DNA of 64,000 nt from Verrucomicrobiaceae bacterium. Lineage in GTDB: Bacteria; Verrucomicrobiota; Verrucomicrobiia; Verrucomicrobiales; Verrucomicrobiaceae. Location: contig JAEUHK010000016.1 of NCBI GenBank assembly GCA_016795465.1, forward strand, positions 35,718 to 99,717. The letters run 5' to 3'. Position numbers and translations under genes: made by a program. Positions 60,384 through 64,000 of the stretch are shown one piece after another. The notes beneath the pieces were generated by a model that saw nothing but the letters and a program-made list of their open reading frames with translations, was not told the DNA's origin and made no database searches. The number at the start of each line of letters is the position of its first letter. Positions within the stretch are counted from its first letter, which is position 1.

Positions 60384-62330
60384 TCAGGCGTTGAGTCCAA
60401 AGCGCCGCGCCAGGCTTTCCGGGATGGCTTCGTGTTGCACATTACCGGCGCGGATGTGCAGGCGCAGCGTTTCGGGCTGCCAGGAGTAGATCACCGCCGC
60501 CGCGCAGTCCTTCACGGCCTCCCGCAGGGAGAGCAGCAGCGTCTTGGAAAAGCGCGGCACATAAATGAGACGTGCCATTTCATCCCCGGCGCAGAGGAAG
60601 GGGGGATCGACGGGGGCGCGGACACTCTTGTCCGCTTCTCGGTGCTTCGCGGCTGCGCCGCCATTCTTATCAAGGCGGGCAAGAGTGCCCGCGCTCCTCT
60701 CAGGAGACGTGAGCGTCTCCAGATGGATCATTTGCAGAGCCGTCCACACCTGCTCGTGGTCAATCTCCAACAACTGACCGGATGGAATCCGCTGGCAGCG
60801 CAGGTAGGCAAAGTCACCGCCGAGCGCTGGCGCATTGCCATAGCCTTCGATCACACGGCGCACACGTTTGGCACACACATCCCGGCACAGGTTTTTGTCC
60901 GGCTCGGCAGCCGTCGCTTCGGTGCTGGAGACAAGGATGAAGCGGCGGCGGCCCGCGTCACCATCCTTCAGGTTGCATTCCAACACGGCTTGGGCCGTTG
61001 TCCCGCTGCCAGCAAAGAAGTCCACCACAAGGTCATCCCCGCCCGAAGACTGCCCGACGAGCGAACGAATGAGGGAAGGTGGCTTGGCGTGGTTGAAGGC
61101 TTTTGTGCCGAGAATGGCATTGATGGCGTCAGTTCCCTCACCGCCACGCTCGCTGCGCATCAGCTCTACCTCGCCCTCAGTTTCATCATAGAGGTAGTCC
61201 ACTTCTTCGTTCTTGCCCGCGATCCAACTGCTCACAGGGGCGACCAGTTTCTTTTTCCGGTTTAGGTAGTCTTTCCTCGACGGACGCCCCGGCGCGATGG
61301 GCTTGCCCACCCAAAAATCCAAGTCAGGCAGGTCTTCACGCAGCAGGGGAGTCTTCTTCTTGGGCAGCACGGGGCCCTTGCCTGCTCGTATGGCTGCAAG
61401 CAGGTCCTCGCGAGTGTCCCACTGCATGACCTCCTTTGATTTGACCGGGGGAAAGTAGATTTCCTTTTTGCTGATAAGTTCCTCGATGGTTTCTGCGCGG
61501 AGTGTCTGTCCTGGTTTAAGCCGCGCTTCCGTTGAATAACGCCAAACAGTATTGGGATCACATGGATACCAGTAGCCCGTCACGGGATCTTGTATTGGAT
61601 AGTAAAGGTTTGCGCGCTCAATCAGCGATTTGGAACAAGTTATTGGCTGTGGAGTCCATGCTCCATTGGGATCGCCATCATTCTTGTAGTCGTCGAGGTT
61701 GAGATTCTTGCCGTTGAACTGGAACTGCGGGTTGCCATAGACCAGCACATGTTCATGGACCTGGCTCAGATTGGCCCCGGCATCGTTCGCGGAGTCCTTG
61801 GTCCGCCAGACAAAGGTTCCCACGCGCCGCCCAGGCATTACCTTATCAAGCAGCAACTCCAGCTTGGCACGGCTCTCATCGTTTATGCAGACCAGCATGA
61901 CGCCATCCTCTCGCAGCAGATCACGAGCAATGATTAGGCGCTGAAAAAGGAACTCGATCCACGTCGAGAAGCGCCACGAGTCCTCCTTGTTGATGAAGTG
62001 GTCGTTGTAAACGAAGTCCTTCATCCCGGTGTTGTAAGGCGGATCAATGAGGATGCACTTCACCTTCCCGGCATGCGTCATCCGCAGGTAACGAAGAGCG
62101 TCGAAGTTGTCCCCTTCGATGATGAGATTGTTCCAGCCATCCTCGGGCTGGGGTGTGCTCAACTCCGGGTCCAGGTCCAGCGCCACGAAGTCGGCATTGA
62201 TGGCCTTGTCCCGTTCGATCTCATTGGCCTCCCAAACGAGGCCAAAGCGTGTGGCATCCCGGCGGTCCCGAGCGACCAGGAGACGCACGAGTTCATCGCG
62301 GGTGAGGTGCTGATATTTCCCGCCCTCCAT
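60384..62330 (-). CDS. Type III-like DNA methyltransferase (Mod) with repeat-derived insertion
   Basis: The ATG at 62330 gives 648 residues; the frame is open further upstream but without protein-like sequence. It is a beta-class N4/N6 amino-methyltransferase: DPPYNTG (residues 96-102, motif IV) precedes DFFAGSGTT (437-445, motif I). The region between is the target-recognition part. Residues about 537-571 are encoded by a three-hairpin palindromic repeat and are probably an insertion. With the downstream Res it should form a restriction-modification system. The ATG is separated by 210 bp from the divergent HTH regulator, with an operator-like palindrome between. Confidence 0.9.
   Translation of the reverse strand: MEGGKYQHLTRDELVRLLVARDRRDATRFGLVWEANEIERDKAINADFVALDLDPELSTPQPEDGWNNLIIEGDNFDALRYLRMTHAGKVKCILIDPPYNTGMKDFVYNDHFINKEDSWRFSTWIEFLFQRLIIARDLLREDGVMLVCINDESRAKLELLLDKVMPGRRVGTFVWRTKDSANDAGANLSQVHEHVLVYGNPQFQFNGKNLNLDDYKNDGDPNGAWTPQPITCSKSLIERANLYYPIQDPVTGYWYPCDPNTVWRYSTEARLKPGQTLRAETIEELISKKEIYFPPVKSKEVMQWDTREDLLAAIRAGKGPVLPKKKTPLLREDLPDLDFWVGKPIAPGRPSRKDYLNRKKKLVAPVSSWIAGKNEEVDYLYDETEGEVELMRSERGGEGTDAINAILGTKAFNHAKPPSLIRSLVGQSSGGDDLVVDFFAGSGTTAQAVLECNLKDGDAGRRRFILVSSTEATAAEPDKNLCRDVCAKRVRRVIEGYGNAPALGGDFAYLRCQRIPSGQLLEIDHEQVWTALQMIHLETLTSPERSAGTLARLDKNGGAAAKHREADKSVRAPVDPPFLCAGDEMARLIYVPRFSKTLLLSLREAVKDCAAAVIYSWQPETLRLHIRAGNVQHEAIPESLARRFGLNA
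60618..60720. repeat. Three-hairpin palindromic repeat inside the methyltransferase gene
   Basis: Three near-perfect 18-nt palindromes: 60618-60635 (GCGGACA, 4-nt loop, TGTCCGC), 60675-60692 (GCGGGCA, loop, TGCCCGC) and 60703-60720 (GGAGACG, TGAG, CGTCTCC). The first two have complementary loops (CTCT and AGAG) and are almost each other's reverse complement, so the whole forms a large inverted structure. It maintains the reading frame of the methyltransferase. Its form resembles intergenic mobile palindromes rather than ordinary coding sequence. Confidence 0.88.
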
Positions 62331-62499
62331 CACCTTGCTCCACCTCCTTCGATTGCACACTTGGCGATCCGGGCCGTCCGCGAGTTCCCCGAACCAACAC
62401 GGCCCACCTTGCCGCGAGCGCGGCTGGATGGCGGATAGAAGGTGGGGATGACGGACGAAACCAAAGGCATTCAAGTCATTAAACCTGTCGGCAGGGTTC

Positions 62500-62514
62500 T
62501 CACAACTGTGAAAT
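62500..62514. promoter_or_regulatory. Operator-like inverted repeat upstream of the HTH gene
   Basis: TCACA and TGTGA separated by 2 bp, followed by AAT: the same 15-nt sequence TCACAACTGTGAAAT occurs again at 62832-62846. It lies 27 bp upstream of the HTH start codon and 170 bp upstream of the methyltransferase start, in the divergent intergenic region. An autoregulatory site for the HTH protein is likely. Confidence 0.65.
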
Positions 62515-62540
62515 GCCGCGTTCGCATGATCGGACCTTGA

Positions 62541-62813
62541 ATGCGTGGCATTGTGCCCAAACACCGAGCCATCATTCAGAGCGAAAAACTGTGCGCCCAC
62601 CTCGCACAGATCGCCCGTGAGTGCCGCGAGGAGGAGGGGCTTTCCCAAAACAAGACGGCGGAGGCCGGGGCGCTGAGCTGCCAGATGATCGGCTATGTGG
62701 AGAAGCAGATGCGCACGCCCTCCATCGACGTGTATTTCCGCATGGCCATCGGCATGGGCCGCAAGCTCTCCGACATGATCGAAGAGGCCGAAAAGCGAGC
62801 CGGGATCAAGTAA
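62541..62813 (+). CDS. HTH (XRE-family) regulator, controller-protein-like
   Basis: The 90-residue protein has a helix-turn-helix of the XRE/Cro-CI type (REEEGLSQNKTAEAGALSCQ, then YVEKQMRTPSIDVYFRMAIGM). Its size and motif resemble C proteins that control restriction-modification operons. It is divergent from the methyltransferase, and the same palindrome is found in front of it and in front of the next gene. In-frame GTG at 62553 is a possible alternative start. Binding to the TCACA palindrome and control of the methyltransferase are inferences. Confidence 0.85.
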   Translation: MRGIVPKHRAIIQSEKLCAHLAQIARECREEEGLSQNKTAEAGALSCQMIGYVEKQMRTPSIDVYFRMAIGMGRKLSDMIEEAEKRAGIK

Positions 62814-62831
62814 GCGAGGCAGTTCGAAGTG

Positions 62832-62846
62832 TCACAACTGTGAAAT
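62832..62846. promoter_or_regulatory. Second copy of the operator-like inverted repeat
   Basis: An exact second copy of the 15-nt sequence found at 62500-62514, located 36 bp upstream of the start of the next gene at 62883, within its presumed promoter. Two exact copies in the same orientation 332 bp apart are very unlikely by chance. Confidence 0.65.
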
Positions 62847-62882
62847 AGTCACTTCCGAGCCTTTCTGGTGGAATCCGAGTCC

Positions 62883-63455
62883 ATGCCGCAGCCGTTGACA
62901 TGGAATTCTAACCTTGTGTGGAATGCACCGGGGGCCGTGTGGAATGGTTTTGTGGTTCAACCGAAGCACATCATGACCAACGATAACAAAGTGAGCGCGG
63001 CCCTCTCCGCGCAAGACATGACGGACATCTTGGCGGCCTTTGCCACCATCAAGGCGAAGCTGCCCTTTCTCATCAACCTCACCCCGGAGGAAAAGCGCCG
63101 CATGCCGAACATCGGCACGGAGCGCGGCGGCATGGTGGACACCTTCACCAATGAAATGGACCTGCATCCGGACCTCATCCCCTCCTTTGTGGATACGGAC
63201 GAACTGGCGAAGGACACCGCCCTGATCCTCCAACTGGAAACGATCCGCTCCTGCGCGAATGAGCTGTGCGAAGGCATCAACGACACGCATCAGGCCGTGG
63301 GCTCGGACATGTATCTGGCCTACCTGAGCTTCTACAACAACGTGAAGCAGGCAGCGAAACGCGCCGTGGTGGGCGCAGACGCCATCTACCAGAACCTGCG
63401 CCGCTTCTTCCAACGCGGCGGCGGCACCCCGCCGCCCACCCCGCCGAACCCGTAA
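62883..63455 (+). CDS. Small conserved-looking protein with WN-repeat leader, function unknown
   Basis: The ATG at 62883 gives 190 residues; a GTG at 62868 and an ATG at 62973 are alternatives. The N-terminus has three Trp-Asn motifs in a spaced pattern (TWNSNLVWNAPGAVWNG), then a helical domain (SAALSAQDMTDILAAFATI, KLPFLINLTPEEKRRMPNI). The C-terminus is proline/glycine-rich (GGGTPPPTPPNP). Similar proteins with the KLPFLxxLTPEExxxMP pattern are, from memory, recurrent in Verrucomicrobiota genomes and have no known function. A copy of the HTH-associated palindrome sits 36 bp upstream. Confidence 0.75.
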   Translation: MPQPLTWNSNLVWNAPGAVWNGFVVQPKHIMTNDNKVSAALSAQDMTDILAAFATIKAKLPFLINLTPEEKRRMPNIGTERGGMVDTFTNEMDLHPDLIPSFVDTDELAKDTALILQLETIRSCANELCEGINDTHQAVGSDMYLAYLSFYNNVKQAAKRAVVGADAIYQNLRRFFQRGGGTPPPTPPNP

Positions 63456-63473
63456 CTCTGCCGTTCCAGTCCC

Positions 63474-63500
63474 CCTCCCGGCGGCAGTCCAGCCGGGAGG
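63474..63500. terminator. GC-rich hairpin after the WN-leader gene
   Basis: CCTCCCGGC (63474-63482) and its perfect complement GCCGGGAGG (63492-63500) form a 9-bp stem with a 9-nt loop, 18 bp after the stop codon at 63455. There is no T run, so it may be an mRNA-stabilising hairpin rather than a terminator. Confidence 0.45.
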
Positions 63501-63548
63501 CGCGGGGCCGGAAAATGAGGTTTTGAGGCCTTTTTCGGCATCAAAGGC

Positions 63549-63575
63549 CCTTTTCGCCTGAAAAGGCTCCTTTTT
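63549..63575 (+). terminator. Probable Rho-independent terminator
   Basis: CCTTTTC (63549-63555), loop GCCT, GAAAAGG (63560-63566), then CTCC and five Ts. This is a moderate-strength stem with a T tract, about 95 bp downstream of the WN-leader gene, which it probably closes together with the GC-rich hairpin before it. Confidence 0.5.
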
Positions 63576-63729
63576 GGTAAACGCAGCGAGCTTGGCCGCC
63601 CAAAAACATGCCATAGGCGAGCGAATCGATACTTTTGGAACATCCAAATCGGCTAAAATGAGCCTTAATCACCCCAATCAGCGCTCAAACGTGAACTCTC
63701 CGCCCCAAAACGCGAACGCGAGGGAGCCA

Positions 63730-63960
63730 AATTTGACCAAAAATCAGTCAAATTTGACCGGTTTTCAGTCAACGCTGGCTGATTTTGGGTCGCGTTTGAC
63801 CGCCAATCCGTCGCCCTTGACCGATTTTCGGTCGCCACCGAGCGGTCATCCGTCGCCGTCGAGCGATCATCGGTCACGCGCGAGCCAAGACCGGTCAACG
63901 CCGAGCCAATCTCCCTCAAGCCCGACCGATCACCGCACAACGCCGAGCGATTACCCATGA
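63730..63960. repeat. Eleven-copy 21-bp tandem repeat
   Basis: Eleven contiguous 21-bp units with no insertions or deletions. Read on the + strand in frame they give heptads such as NLTKNQS, NLTGFQS, RLTANPS, PLTDFRS, ending in a stop at 63958; read on the minus strand they give heptads such as DDRSTAT and ENRSRAT. Within each unit GAC and GTC triplets recur so that short palindromes form. Divergence increases towards the 3' end. It could encode a heptad-repeat peptide (+ strand 63574-63960, 128 codons; or minus strand 63665-63958, 97 codons) or be non-coding; I cannot decide. Confidence 0.85.
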
Positions 63961-63969
63961 CCCAAAGCG

Positions 63970-63983
63970 CGGGCTAAAGCCCG
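63970..63983. repeat. Short palindrome at the window end
   Basis: CGGGCT, AA, AGCCCG form a 6-bp stem with a 2-nt loop, flanked by GCG and AACTAC. It follows directly after the tandem repeat. The form resembles short intergenic palindromes; the element probably continues beyond the window. Confidence 0.5.
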
Positions 63984-64000
63984 AACTACAAGCCGAGAAC

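Noticed and set aside
63730..63960. CRISPR array
   Set aside because: The 21-bp units follow each other directly without spacers and no cas genes are near.
1..64000. tRNA, rRNA or riboswitch genes
   Set aside because: No cloverleaf-like or rRNA-like sequence was recognised by eye; the cys operon leader shows no obvious SAM-type element.

Overview
The window looks like a chromosomal segment of a GC-rich member of the Verrucomicrobiota, probably Verrucomicrobiaceae (Prosthecobacter/Verrucomicrobium-like). The reasons are planctomycete-type c cytochromes with CxxCH motifs, two DUF1592-family proteins flanking a DUF1552 protein, a secreted sulfatase, a TolQ-type channel protein with an N-terminal zinc ribbon, a giant solenoid gene of about 11.5 kb, and palindromic repeats between and inside genes. 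No rRNA, tRNA, prophage, IS transposase or CRISPR array was recognised. The taxonomy is inference from gene content.

Layout. 1-4.7 kb: the 3' part of a coiled-coil/TPR gene, a small secreted cytochrome with an SHD1-like tail, a sulfatase and a membrane acyltransferase. 4.8-8.5 kb: a sulfate-assimilation operon read right to left (cysH, a TauE/SafE-type transporter, cysD, cysN). 8.6-15 kb: a fused CoA-transferase, trmB, a lipoprotein, and a probable operon of a membrane protein, a LysM lipoprotein, an N-acetylmuramoyl-L-alanine amidase, a polyprenyl diphosphate synthase and radC. 15-21.4 kb: the DUF1592 / DUF1552 / DUF1592 cluster. 21.6-29.6 kb: a mixed, partly accessory stretch with a radical SAM/SPASM protein, a beta-helix protein, a DUF3800 protein, an AbiEii-like gene remnant, a nested inverted repeat, a secreted Ig/LamG protein, a toxin-antitoxin pair and a dimethylformamidase-like protein. 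29.7-35 kb: housekeeping genes (hemC, an AEC transporter, glnD, apt). 35-46.5 kb: one exported protein of about 3,819 residues. 46.6-51.5 kb: a small basic protein, ccoG with two membrane-protein partners, and GTP-dependent PEP carboxykinase closed by a strong terminator. 51.5-57.7 kb: a leftward run of a lipoprotein, an HDAC-like deacetylase, an esterase, and a TolQ-like channel with two TolR/ExbD-like coiled-coil partners. 57.9-63.5 kb: a type III-like restriction-modification operon, a divergent HTH regulator, and a small conserved-looking protein. 63.5-64 kb: terminator-like hairpins and an 11-copy, 21-bp tandem repeat.

How they fit together. Sulfate is activated by CysDN and reduced by a PAPS-type CysH, but no APS kinase is in the window; the neighbouring sulfatase could supply sulfate. 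Two copies of a TCACA/TGTGA inverted repeat, one between the HTH gene and the methyltransferase and one in front of the next gene, suggest that the HTH protein autoregulates and may control restriction-modification. The methyltransferase carries an in-frame insertion of a three-hairpin palindromic repeat. The best candidates for something undescribed are the giant protein, the restriction-modification/regulator/operator unit, the palindrome-derived protein segment, the 21-bp heptad repeat and the TolQ-TolR-TolR machine.
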